A stretch of DNA of 64,000 nucleotides, taken from Lachnospiraceae bacterium (GTDB taxonomy: Bacteria > Bacillota > Clostridia > Lachnospirales > Lachnospiraceae). The notes beneath the pieces are model-generated. The model was not told where the DNA came from and did no database searches. It worked only from the letters and a program-made list of their open reading frames with translations. Made by a program: the position numbers and the translations under genes. The stretch is from the NCBI GenBank assembly GCA_017476665.1, contig JAFUZJ010000050.1:85540-149539 (forward strand). The letters are read 5' to 3'. This document shows, one piece after another, positions 9,832 through 16,659 of the stretch. Every line of letters begins with the position of its first letter. Position 1 is the stretch's first letter.

Positions 9832-9868
9832 ATCCCGGCTCTGAGGTGACTTGGAGTCGGGATGTTTT
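9832..9868 (+). terminator. Hairpin with short T-run between the 137-aa gene and radA
   Basis: Arms 9832-9841 and 9854-9863 (ATCCCGGCTC / GAGTCGGGAT, one G-T type mismatch) are followed by GTTTTG. The T-tract is weak, so partial read-through into radA is likely. Confidence 0.5.
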
Positions 9869-9892
9869 GTGGAAGAGAAAGGCGAGGACAAC

Positions 9893-11326
9893 ATGGCAAA
9901 AGGAAAAACAGCGACCATATTTTTCTGCCAGAGCTGCGGATATGAATCAGCCAAATGGATGGGCCAGTGCCCGGGCTGTAAGGAATGGAATACCTTTGTG
10001 GAGGAAACGGTGAACAAGGCCGATCTGAAGGCGGCAGGCGGTGCGGCGAAGCGGATGGGCGGGCGGCAGGAGCCCTGTGCACTCTCAGAGGTGGCAATTC
10101 GGGAGGAAAGCAAGATTCTGACCGGAATCGGGGAGCTGGACCGGGTGTTGGGCGGCGGTATCGTGCAGGGATCTCTGACGTTAGTGGGCGGTGATCCCGG
10201 CATCGGAAAGTCCACACTGCTTTTGCAGGTGTGTAAGAATCTCGCCCAGAGCGGGCATAAGGTACTCTATATCTCCGGTGAGGAGTCCCAGGTACAGATC
10301 AAGATGCGCGCCGATCGGATCGGCAGCTTTACGGAACAGATGCTGCTCCTGTGTGAGACCAATCTGGGGGATATCGAGGAGGTGATCCGCCGGACAAAGC
10401 CGGAGGTTGTGGTCATCGACTCCATCCAGACCATGTACAATGAAAACGTGTCCGCGGCGCCGGGCAGCGTGTCCCAGGTGCGGGAATCCACCGGCGTGCT
10501 GCTGCAGCTGGCCAAGGGCTTGAATGTGTCCGTATTTATCGTGGGTCATGTGACCAAGGAGGGGACGGTGGCAGGTCCCAGAGTGCTGGAGCATATGGTG
10601 GACACGGTGTTATATTTTGAGGGGGACAGACATGCATCCTACCGAATCCTGCGCGGGGTGAAAAACCGTTTCGGATCTACCAATGAGATCGGTGTGTTTG
10701 AGATGCGGGAACAAGGGCTTGTGGAGGTGGCGAATGCCTCGGAGTATATGCTGAGCGGCCGTCCGGAAAACGCCAGCGGTTCCGTGGTGACATGCACCAT
10801 GGAAGGTACCAGACCGCTTCTTGTGGAGATTCAGGCACTGGTGTGCCAGAGCAATTTCGGAATTCCCCGCAGACAGACGACAGGTACGGATTTTAACCGG
10901 GTCAATCTGCTGATGGCGGTGCTGGAGAAGCGTCTGGGCGTGCAGCTTGCAGGTTGCGATGCTTATGTAAATATCACCGGCGGAATGAAGATTTTGGAGC
11001 CGGCCATCGATCTGGGGATTGTCATTGCAATCTTATCCAGTTTCCGCAACAAGACAGTGAATCCGAAGTTGATCGCATTTGGGGAAGTGGGACTTTCCGG
11101 AGAAGTGCGCGCGGTAAGTCAAACCGCACAGCGTGTGGCGGAGGCCGGGAAGCTTGGCTTTGAGGTATGCGTGATCCCCGCGGTGAGCGAAAAAGATGTT
11201 ATGATAGCGGACGCAGCAGGCGGACGGGATGTCACAGAAGGCAAAGCGGGCTGTGAAGAAACCGCAAAGAGAATGCGGATCGTTGCGGTTAAAAATCTGC
11301 AGGATGTGATGGACAGACTGATGTGA
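9893..11326 (+). CDS. radA: DNA repair protein RadA (Sms)
   Basis: RadA is a RecA-like ATPase that promotes branch migration in recombinational repair. The start at 9893 is chosen over a TTG at 9851: it follows GGCGAGGA and opens with MAKGKTATIFFC. Visible parts are the C4 zinc finger (CQSC...CPGC, first 30 residues), Walker A GGDPGIGKST (near 95), the RadA-specific KNRFGSTNE motif, and a C-terminal Lon-protease-like domain without the Ser-Lys dyad. The length of 477 aa is slightly above the usual 455; the extra residues lie near the C-terminus (DAAGGRDVTEGKAGCEE). Confidence 0.95.
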   Translation: MAKGKTATIFFCQSCGYESAKWMGQCPGCKEWNTFVEETVNKADLKAAGGAAKRMGGRQEPCALSEVAIREESKILTGIGELDRVLGGGIVQGSLTLVGGDPGIGKSTLLLQVCKNLAQSGHKVLYISGEESQVQIKMRADRIGSFTEQMLLLCETNLGDIEEVIRRTKPEVVVIDSIQTMYNENVSAAPGSVSQVRESTGVLLQLAKGLNVSVFIVGHVTKEGTVAGPRVLEHMVDTVLYFEGDRHASYRILRGVKNRFGSTNEIGVFEMREQGLVEVANASEYMLSGRPENASGSVVTCTMEGTRPLLVEIQALVCQSNFGIPRRQTTGTDFNRVNLLMAVLEKRLGVQLAGCDAYVNITGGMKILEPAIDLGIVIAILSSFRNKTVNPKLIAFGEVGLSGEVRAVSQTAQRVAEAGKLGFEVCVIPAVSEKDVMIADAAGGRDVTEGKAGCEETAKRMRIVAVKNLQDVMDRLM

Positions 11327-11371
11327 CTTAACGGGAAACAATGATCAAAGAGGATTGGAGACCAAAAATAA

Positions 11372-12097
11372 ATGGCAATATTTGATGCGAAATTAATGCA
11401 TGTATCCCTTCGGGTCATGTGCGAAGAAGGGGAAGATTATTCCTATCCGGTGTATGGAGGCGTCGGCAAGATCCATAAATGGTCAACGTCGCCAACGAAC
11501 AATCTCTATGGATTTGCGGCGGTAACAAACAGACAGAGATTATTGATCGCCGGATTTTCAATGCTTGGAGTACCGATGGGGAGCAGGATTATTCCCTTTA
11601 AAAACATTAAGTCTGTACAAATAAATAAAACGATTTTTGGGCAGAATTCCGTAAAAATGGTAATTGAGGATTGTGGGCAAGAGTTAAAGCTGAATTGCAC
11701 CTTCGCAGATCATGTTTATGCTATGGGGATTCCGGATCAGAAGAAAAATCTGGAAGGCCTGCTTGATATACTCCAAAACCGCAAAAAATACATTACGCCG
11801 GTCGAAAATAAAACGCAAGTGCAGCAAACCCGGCAAGCGCAGCAAACCCGCAAAGGTCCTGACTATGTTGCCATGTTAAATCGGGAAAAGCAGTATGCGT
11901 TAAGTTTATGTGACCGGTTGGAAGCCAGGTATGGAAAGGCTGAATTTGGTGCTCCTTTAGCGGAAGAGGTCATGACGCAGTGGGAAGCAGAGAATCAGAT
12001 TACAATTCCTGAGGATCTTAAGGAGTGGCTTAAGTTTGCAGGTGAAAGCAAGTTTAAAGGGGGTGTTTCTTTTAAGGTTCATTTTAGGTTTCTGTGA
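11372..12097 (+). CDS. PH-like domain protein with truncated SUKH (SMI1/KNR4)-type C-terminus
   Basis: The N-terminal 135 residues form a beta-rich segment (RIIPFKNIKSVQINKTIFG) like bacterial PH domains. A Gln/Thr/Arg linker follows, and then a segment from about residue 180 (VMTQWEAENQITIPEDLKEWLKF) that matches the opening helix and loop of SUKH domains. The domain stops 25 residues later in an atypical basic tail, so it is probably cut by a deletion. SUKH proteins are often immunity proteins of toxin systems, but no toxin gene is adjacent. Base composition is more AT-rich than in radA, consistent with transfer. The ribosome binding site is GAGGATTGGAG. Confidence 0.6.
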   Translation: MAIFDAKLMHVSLRVMCEEGEDYSYPVYGGVGKIHKWSTSPTNNLYGFAAVTNRQRLLIAGFSMLGVPMGSRIIPFKNIKSVQINKTIFGQNSVKMVIEDCGQELKLNCTFADHVYAMGIPDQKKNLEGLLDILQNRKKYITPVENKTQVQQTRQAQQTRKGPDYVAMLNREKQYALSLCDRLEARYGKAEFGAPLAEEVMTQWEAENQITIPEDLKEWLKFAGESKFKGGVSFKVHFRFL

Positions 12098-12108
12098 TAG
12101 TCTTTCCC

Positions 12109-12128
12109 TATACGATTTATCGTATAAT
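12109..12128 (+). promoter_or_regulatory. Palindrome overlapping a TATAAT box
   Basis: A perfect inverted repeat TATACGAT-TT-ATCGTATA (12109-12126) overlaps TATAAT at 12123-12128, just upstream of the phosphodiester glycosidase gene. No good -35 lies at 17 bp, so an activator- or repressor-controlled promoter is plausible but unproven. Confidence 0.4.
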
Positions 12129-12159
12129 AGATCGGATGGGGAAGGAGGTCTGTGGGAAT

Positions 12160-13194
12160 ATGTGTATCCGGAAAATGTGGAAGGGCGTTTATATAGCATT
12201 ATTGTTTGCTTTTACGGTCTATGCGGTGTTAGATACTTTTGTGATCTCGTCCGTCTATGCGGTGGTGGATCAGGAGCGGCCGGGCAGTCCGGCACAGGCG
12301 AAAGAGCCAACAGAGTTGACGGAACAAGCAAAAGCGCAGGTCGAACGACCCAAACAGGCAGAGCGAACCGGTAAGAGGGAAAATAAGCAGAGGCAGAAAT
12401 CGACAAAAGAAAGTTCGACAAAGAGCATGGGAAAGGTTTATGCGGCAGAGTCCTCGGATGGGACAGCGAAAGTGGAAGATTCACAGGCTGCCGAAACCGG
12501 GATCACAATGTCGCAATACCGTGAACACGATACAAATATTTATGTGGCGCAGATTAAGACTTCCCTGGTGACTTCGCTGCGCACTGCATTTGCAAAGAAT
12601 GCATACGGGCGGAATGTGACGGCCACCACATCGGAAACGGCAGAAAGTGTGGGAGCAATCTTTGCAATCAACGGGGATTATTATGGCGCAAGAGAGAAAG
12701 GCTATGTGATACGGAACGGTGTGCTGTACCGCGAAGAAGGCAGGGAAGGACAGGAGGATCTGGTACTTTATCAGGACGGTTCTATGGCGGTGATCAGGGA
12801 AGGTGAGGTGTCGGCGGAAGAACTGGTTTCCCAGGGAGCATGGCAGGTCTGGTCCTTCGGACCGGCGTTGATCGAAAACGGCGAAATTGCAGTCAGTACC
12901 ACGGATGAGGTGGCGAAGGCGATGCAGGATAATCCGCGGACAGCCATTGGTATATTGGAAAACGGGGATTATGTGATGGTGGTGTCCGATGGCAGGACAG
13001 ATGAGAGCGAAGGCTTGTCGCTGTACGAACTGGCGGATTTCCTGAAAGGACTTGGCGCAGTGACGGCTTACAATCTGGATGGGGGCGGTTCCTCTACCAT
13101 GGTCTATCAGGGGGAGTTGGTCAATCATCCTACCACTACCGGCAGGATCAAAGAGCGGGCAGTCAGTGATATCATCTATATCGCGGCACAGTAG
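12160..13194 (+). CDS. Phosphodiester glycosidase (NAGPA) domain protein, membrane-anchored
   Basis: The start at 12160 follows AAGGAGG at 11 bp; in-frame GTG 12094 and ATG 12136 are less well supported. After a short basic stretch a signal-anchor helix (residues 6-28) leads to a long Lys/Glu/Gln-rich linker (to about 110). The NAGPA/DUF2233 domain then covers about 125-344, with FAINGDYYG, WSFGPALIENG, PRTAIGI, the DG in VVSDGRTD and YNLDGGGSSTMVY. This family includes the mammalian uncovering enzyme that cleaves N-acetylglucosamine phosphodiesters; bacterial members probably act on envelope or exopolysaccharide phosphodiesters. A secreted position is predicted. Confidence 0.8.
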   Translation: MCIRKMWKGVYIALLFAFTVYAVLDTFVISSVYAVVDQERPGSPAQAKEPTELTEQAKAQVERPKQAERTGKRENKQRQKSTKESSTKSMGKVYAAESSDGTAKVEDSQAAETGITMSQYREHDTNIYVAQIKTSLVTSLRTAFAKNAYGRNVTATTSETAESVGAIFAINGDYYGAREKGYVIRNGVLYREEGREGQEDLVLYQDGSMAVIREGEVSAEELVSQGAWQVWSFGPALIENGEIAVSTTDEVAKAMQDNPRTAIGILENGDYVMVVSDGRTDESEGLSLYELADFLKGLGAVTAYNLDGGGSSTMVYQGELVNHPTTTGRIKERAVSDIIYIAAQ

Positions 13195-13208
13195 GAAAGA
13201 GGTGTGGC

Positions 13209-13604
13209 ATGAGAAAGACAAGAAATCTCTATATCGGCATTACGATTTTTACGGTATTGTTTTCTGCAATTTACGAAAGCTTCAGCCATGGGGTATACTC
13301 CCCCTTTATGATCGGGGCAGCTGTCATCCCCTTCGCGGGGATCGTGTTGCCTTATACAGTATGGCTGAAACGGCAGAGAATTCCGGATGAAATGCAATCC
13401 AATTCCTTTGTTCAGGAGCTTTATCAAATGGCGGTATTGACCTTCCTGTTGGGCAGCATCTTTACCGGCATATTGGAAATTTACGGAACCACAAACCGGC
13501 TGTCGAAGATATATTGGGTGGCGGGCAGCAGTCTGCTTCTTGCGGCTGTCCTGATGAAAGGGTATGGATTCTATGTACGCAGCCAGGCTGTGCCCAAAAA
13601 GTAA
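13209..13604 (+). CDS. Small integral membrane protein, unknown function
   Basis: 131 residues with four hydrophobic segments (about 8-28, 31-50, 71-90 and 100-118) and a positive C-terminus, starting 14 bp after the NAGPA gene behind GAAAGAGG, so probably co-transcribed. No family motif was recognised. Its last 34 bp overlap the convergent DUF1294 gene, which means each transcript runs antisense to the end of the other gene. Confidence 0.6.
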   Translation: MRKTRNLYIGITIFTVLFSAIYESFSHGVYSPFMIGAAVIPFAGIVLPYTVWLKRQRIPDEMQSNSFVQELYQMAVLTFLLGSIFTGILEIYGTTNRLSKIYWVAGSSLLLAAVLMKGYGFYVRSQAVPKK

Positions 13605-13873
13605 ATCAGAACAGCAGCCAGAACCAATTGCGCGATCAGAATCGCAGGCATGCCATACTTAAAATACCAGTGCTTTGTCTTGTGGCGGAAATGCTGCATT
13701 CCGCAGATCGCACCGATGCTGCCGCCAAGCAAGGCAGCCAGAAACAGAGTTTTTTCGGAAATGCGCCAGGCGTTTGTTCTGGCGCGTTTTTTGTCGATTC
13801 CCATCATGGCAAATGCGACCACGTTTATGATGATAAAATATCCTATGAGCAGATAGCATACAATCGATGGCAT
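13571..13873 (-). CDS. DUF1294 family membrane protein
   Basis: The 100-residue protein has two terminal hydrophobic helices and the DUF1294 signature GIDKKRARTNAWRISEKTL, followed by LAALLGGSIGA and the late HKTKHWYFKYG. Function of the family is unknown; some members are fused to cold-shock domains. The start has AGGAGGT 8 bp upstream on the minus strand, and a promoter-like pair lies at 13932-13959. The gene ends inside the convergent 131-aa membrane protein gene. Confidence 0.8.
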   Translation of the reverse strand: MPSIVCYLLIGYFIIINVVAFAMMGIDKKRARTNAWRISEKTLFLAALLGGSIGAICGMQHFRHKTKHWYFKYGMPAILIAQLVLAAVLIYFLGTAWLRT

Positions 13874-13931
13874 ATCGGGGACCTCCTATTGCCTTTGTAT
13901 TTAAAGCCTTGTTAAGTCTTATCTCAATTTG

Positions 13932-13959
13932 ATTATACAGGTTTTTGGCGAATCTGCAA
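13932..13959 (-). promoter_or_regulatory. Sigma-A-like promoter for the DUF1294 gene
   Basis: Read on the minus strand: TTGCAG (13959-13954), 16-bp spacer, TATAAT (13937-13932), about 60 bp before the start codon. Confidence 0.55.
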
Positions 13960-13966
13960 CTCGGTT

Positions 13967-13993
13967 TTGCTGCATTATAGCAAATTGCAGCAA
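13967..13993. promoter_or_regulatory. Inverted repeat between divergent promoters
   Basis: Perfect 8-bp arms TTGCTGCA (13967-13974) and TGCAGCAA (13986-13993) with an 11-bp centre lie between the DUF1294 promoter and the MFS promoter. The position fits an operator serving one or both; the protein is unknown. Confidence 0.35.
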
Positions 13994-14034
13994 GGCGAAT
14001 ACAATAAAAGAACAAGAATTGTAAAAAGAGTTTG

Positions 14035-14063
14035 TTGAAAATTTATCAATTTGGGTTTATAAT
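14035..14063 (+). promoter_or_regulatory. Sigma-A promoter of the MFS transporter gene
   Basis: TTGAAA (14035-14040), 17-bp spacer, TATAAT (14058-14063); the start codon is 60 bp downstream. Confidence 0.75.
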
Positions 14064-14123
14064 ATCAAAAGTGCATTTCGGAACAGTTGGGAAATTTTTT
14101 TGAGACAAAGGAAGAATGAAATT

Positions 14124-15506
14124 ATGAGTGAAAACACAAAACAAGGCGGTTGGCGCACGAACAAATGGGTTCGCGCAGCAATTCCTGCATTGCTTCTGCA
14201 CTGCAGTATCGGAACGGTTTACTGTTGGTCTATTTTCAGCCAGGAGATTGCCGATTATATCGGTTTCTCTAAGGGCGCTACGGAGTGGGCATTCAGTTTT
14301 GCCATCTTTTTCTTAGGTATGTCTGCAGCATTCCTGGGAAATGTGGTGGAGAAGGATATCCATAAATCTTCGCTGATCGCCACGATCTGCTTTGCACTCG
14401 GTATGGCTGGCACGGGATTTTTTATCTATTACGGCGGACAGCATCAGCACAGCGCATTGGCGTTAGTCGGAATTTATGTATGCTATGGCTTTATCATGGG
14501 GGTCGGTCTGGGGACAGGTTATCTCTCCCCGGTGAAGACCTTGATGCTGTGGTTTGAGGATCGCAAAGGTCTGGCAACCGGTTTGGCAGTTGCAGGCTTT
14601 GGCGCGGCGAAGGCGATCGCGAGTCCCATCATGCAGGGAATGTTAGACAATTTGGGTGACGGTGGCATCTACAAGATGTTTGTGATTCTTGCAGCAGTGT
14701 ATTTTGTGATGATGTTTACAGGACATCTGCTTCTGAAGAAGCCGGAAGGCTGGCATGAGCCGCAGACCAAAGATAAGAGCCAGAGCACTATGGCAGTGAT
14801 CAGGTCCAAACCAATCACGAACTATATCGGTATCTGGTTAATGTTCTATCTGAATATTACCTGCGGTCTGGCACTCATCTCACAGGAGAAGATGATCGTA
14901 AAATGTCTGGGTCTGGCAAGTGTGGTAGGCGTGATTTCCACTGTATCCGCTATTTTCAATGCCGGCGGACGTCTGGGATTTTCTGCATGGGCTGATACCA
15001 TGAAGGATAGAAATACAATCTATAAGCTGATCTTTATATTGTCTATCGCGTTTACCGGTCTGACGATCGTGACGAGCGGTATCAAAAACGGGCAGGGCAA
15101 TGTGGCACTAACAGTTCTGGTGCTGGCATTGATCTTTGTGGTAAACGCAGGTTACGGCGGTGGTTTCTCCAATGTGCCCACCCTGTTGTCCGATCATTAT
15201 GGCATGGGCAGCATCAGTGCTATTCACGGTCTTACTCTTTCAGCATGGGGCTTTGCGGGACTGACCGGCAACCAAATGGCGGCATGGATTGTAAAGACTT
15301 TCGGACAGGAGATTCAGATCGAGCATGCGCTGGCGGACGGGAGCATTGAGATGATCGCAGTGAACCCCACCGGATACCAGTGTGTGTTGTATGCCACCGG
15401 AACTTTGTATGTGATTTCCCTGCTGATCTGTCTGTTCCTGGTAAAACCTACCGACAAGGCGCTGGAGTCGAAGAAGGCAAAGCAGGCAGCAAAGTGGAAG
15501 GCATAA
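14124..15506 (+). CDS. MFS transporter of the OxlT (oxalate/formate antiporter-like) family
   Basis: 460 residues with about twelve hydrophobic helices. The N-terminal LLHCSIGTVYCWSIF and helix 2-3 segments resemble the OFA/OxlT-type major facilitators that exchange small organic acids across the cytoplasmic membrane. The start at 14124 is preferred over TTG 14100 because MSENTK follows AAGGAAG at suitable spacing. It has its own strong promoter and no partner enzyme (such as oxalyl-CoA decarboxylase) nearby, so the substrate cannot be named. The C-terminus is Lys/Ala-rich and cytoplasmic. Confidence 0.8.
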   Translation: MSENTKQGGWRTNKWVRAAIPALLLHCSIGTVYCWSIFSQEIADYIGFSKGATEWAFSFAIFFLGMSAAFLGNVVEKDIHKSSLIATICFALGMAGTGFFIYYGGQHQHSALALVGIYVCYGFIMGVGLGTGYLSPVKTLMLWFEDRKGLATGLAVAGFGAAKAIASPIMQGMLDNLGDGGIYKMFVILAAVYFVMMFTGHLLLKKPEGWHEPQTKDKSQSTMAVIRSKPITNYIGIWLMFYLNITCGLALISQEKMIVKCLGLASVVGVISTVSAIFNAGGRLGFSAWADTMKDRNTIYKLIFILSIAFTGLTIVTSGIKNGQGNVALTVLVLALIFVVNAGYGGGFSNVPTLLSDHYGMGSISAIHGLTLSAWGFAGLTGNQMAAWIVKTFGQEIQIEHALADGSIEMIAVNPTGYQCVLYATGTLYVISLLICLFLVKPTDKALESKKAKQAAKWKA

Positions 15507-15550
15507 AATAACTGCAAGTAAAAGTAGTAAGCAACGAAACAAAAAAATAG

Positions 15551-15579
15551 TTGCGAAACAAAAAATTACATGGTATAAT
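15551..15579 (+). promoter_or_regulatory. tRNA-Trp promoter
   Basis: TTGCGA (15551-15556), exactly 17 bp, TATAAT (15574-15579); the tRNA starts 43 bp after the -10. Confidence 0.75.
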
Positions 15580-15583
15580 ACAA

Positions 15584-15618
15584 TTCGTTGGTGCTTTGAC
15601 AATTGAACCACCAACGAA
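15584..15618 (+). other. Leader hairpin just before tRNA-Trp
   Basis: Perfect 10-bp arms TTCGTTGGTG (15584-15593) and CACCAACGAA (15609-15618) enclose a 15-nt loop and end 3 nt before the tRNA. With transcription starting near 15586 it would form the 5' leader of the precursor tRNA. Confidence 0.5.
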
Positions 15619-15621
15619 TAT

Positions 15622-15692
15622 AGAGGAATAGTACAGCGGTAGTGCGGCGGTCTCCAAAACCGTTAACGGGGGTTCGATTCCCTCTTCCTCTG
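15622..15692 (+). tRNA. tRNA-Trp (anticodon CCA)
   Basis: A complete cloverleaf folds by eye: acceptor stem 15622-15628 with 15685-15691, D-arm 15631-15645 with a 7-nt loop, anticodon stem 15647-15651 with 15659-15663, loop CTCCAAA with anticodon CCA at 15654-15656, 4-nt variable region, T-arm 15668-15684 with TTCGATT loop, discriminator G15692. CCA is not encoded. It has its own promoter and a following terminator. Confidence 0.96.
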
Positions 15693-15699
15693 CTGACCG

Positions 15700-15737
15700 A
15701 AAAGAGCGCAATACCTTGCAGGGTATCCGCTCTTTTT
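15700..15737 (+). terminator. Intrinsic terminator after tRNA-Trp
   Basis: Stem AAAGAGCG (15701-15708) with CGCTCTTT (15728-15735), plus a nested ATACC/GGTAT stem, ending in TTTTT. It ends 36 bp before the phosphatase start codon. Confidence 0.85.
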
Positions 15738-15772
15738 CTGATATAGAAAACATGCTTAAAAAGGAGTGTATT

Positions 15773-16564
15773 GTGACAAGTCAGAAACTCTCATTCGAGA
15801 AATTAAATAACACCCGTGATTTAGGAGGCATGCTGACGCAGGGTGGCTGCCGTATCAAATTCGGAAAGCTGATCCGCAGCGGGCATCTCTTTGCCGCGAG
15901 CGAATCAGACAAAGTATCCCTCTTTGACAGGGTAAGCCTGATCGTGGACTTCCGTACGGACAAAGAGCGGGAGGAGAAGCCGGATCCGGTGCCGGAGCAC
16001 ACGGCATGCCTGCATCTCCCGATTATAAAGAGCCTTACGGAGGGGATTACAAGAGAGAAAGCGGCGGTGGAGGCCACGGTGAAGGATCTGTCCCACGATC
16101 CGGAGGAAGCCAGACAGTATATGATGCACATGTACACCAATTTTGTCACCAGTGAGTTTGCAGTAGCGCAGTATGCGGAATTTATGAGGCTCTTGTGTGA
16201 GGAGAGGGAGGGTGCGGTTTTGTGGCACTGCACGGCAGGCAAGGACCGCGCGGGTTTTGCGGCGGTACTGATCCTGGAGATACTCGGTGTGTCAAGAGAG
16301 GATATCTTTGAGGATTATCTGTTGACCAATGAATGCCAAAAAGAGGAAGTGGCAGGATTGATTCAAATGATACAGAAGCAGAACAGTGGAAATGCTGTAT
16401 CAGAGGAGGCATTGCGGTTTTTATTCAGCGCAAAAGAAGAATACCTCATGGCATTGTATCAGAAGATAGATGAAATTTACGGAAATTTTGACAATTTTGC
16501 ACAGAAAGGACTGCGGATAGATCGGAAAAAGCAGGAACTTTTGCGGAAAATATATGTGGAGTGA
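15773..16564 (+). CDS. Tyrosine-protein phosphatase, DSP/Y_phosphatase3 type
   Basis: The signature WHCTAGKDRAGF contains the P-loop HCxxGKxR with the nucleophilic Cys. Upstream NNTRDLGGM and the acidic VDFRTDKEREE segment are typical of the LipA/PtpB-like bacterial tyrosine or lipid phosphatases. The GTG start at 15773 is chosen because AAGGAG stands 7 bp before it; the in-frame ATGs at 15716 and 15752 would begin inside the tRNA terminator. The protein (263 aa) has no signal peptide and should be cytoplasmic. Substrates could be phosphotyrosine, phosphoserine or phosphoinositides. It may be transcribed by read-through from the tRNA unit. Confidence 0.85.
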   Translation: MTSQKLSFEKLNNTRDLGGMLTQGGCRIKFGKLIRSGHLFAASESDKVSLFDRVSLIVDFRTDKEREEKPDPVPEHTACLHLPIIKSLTEGITREKAAVEATVKDLSHDPEEARQYMMHMYTNFVTSEFAVAQYAEFMRLLCEEREGAVLWHCTAGKDRAGFAAVLILEILGVSREDIFEDYLLTNECQKEEVAGLIQMIQKQNSGNAVSEEALRFLFSAKEEYLMALYQKIDEIYGNFDNFAQKGLRIDRKKQELLRKIYVE

Positions 16565-16584
16565 CAGATCATGTCACTCCACAT
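16554..16584. terminator. Perfect 13-bp inverted repeat over the phosphatase stop codon
   Basis: Arms 16554-16566 and 16572-16584 (ATGTGGAGTGACA and its exact complement) enclose a 5-nt loop and include the TGA stop at 16562-16564. No T-run follows on either strand, so termination would need help; it may instead be an mRNA 3'-end stabiliser. It lies between convergent genes. Confidence 0.5.
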
Positions 16585-16659
16585 GTTGTATGGTGCGATG
16601 CGTCCCAATGATAGATTGCATAGGAAAACATTATAGACTGTTATGTCATTTGTCGTCAG

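Noticed and set aside
12036-12374. 112-codon plus-strand frame overlapping two genes
   Set aside because: It reads across the palindrome and into the NAGPA gene in another frame, with no start signals.
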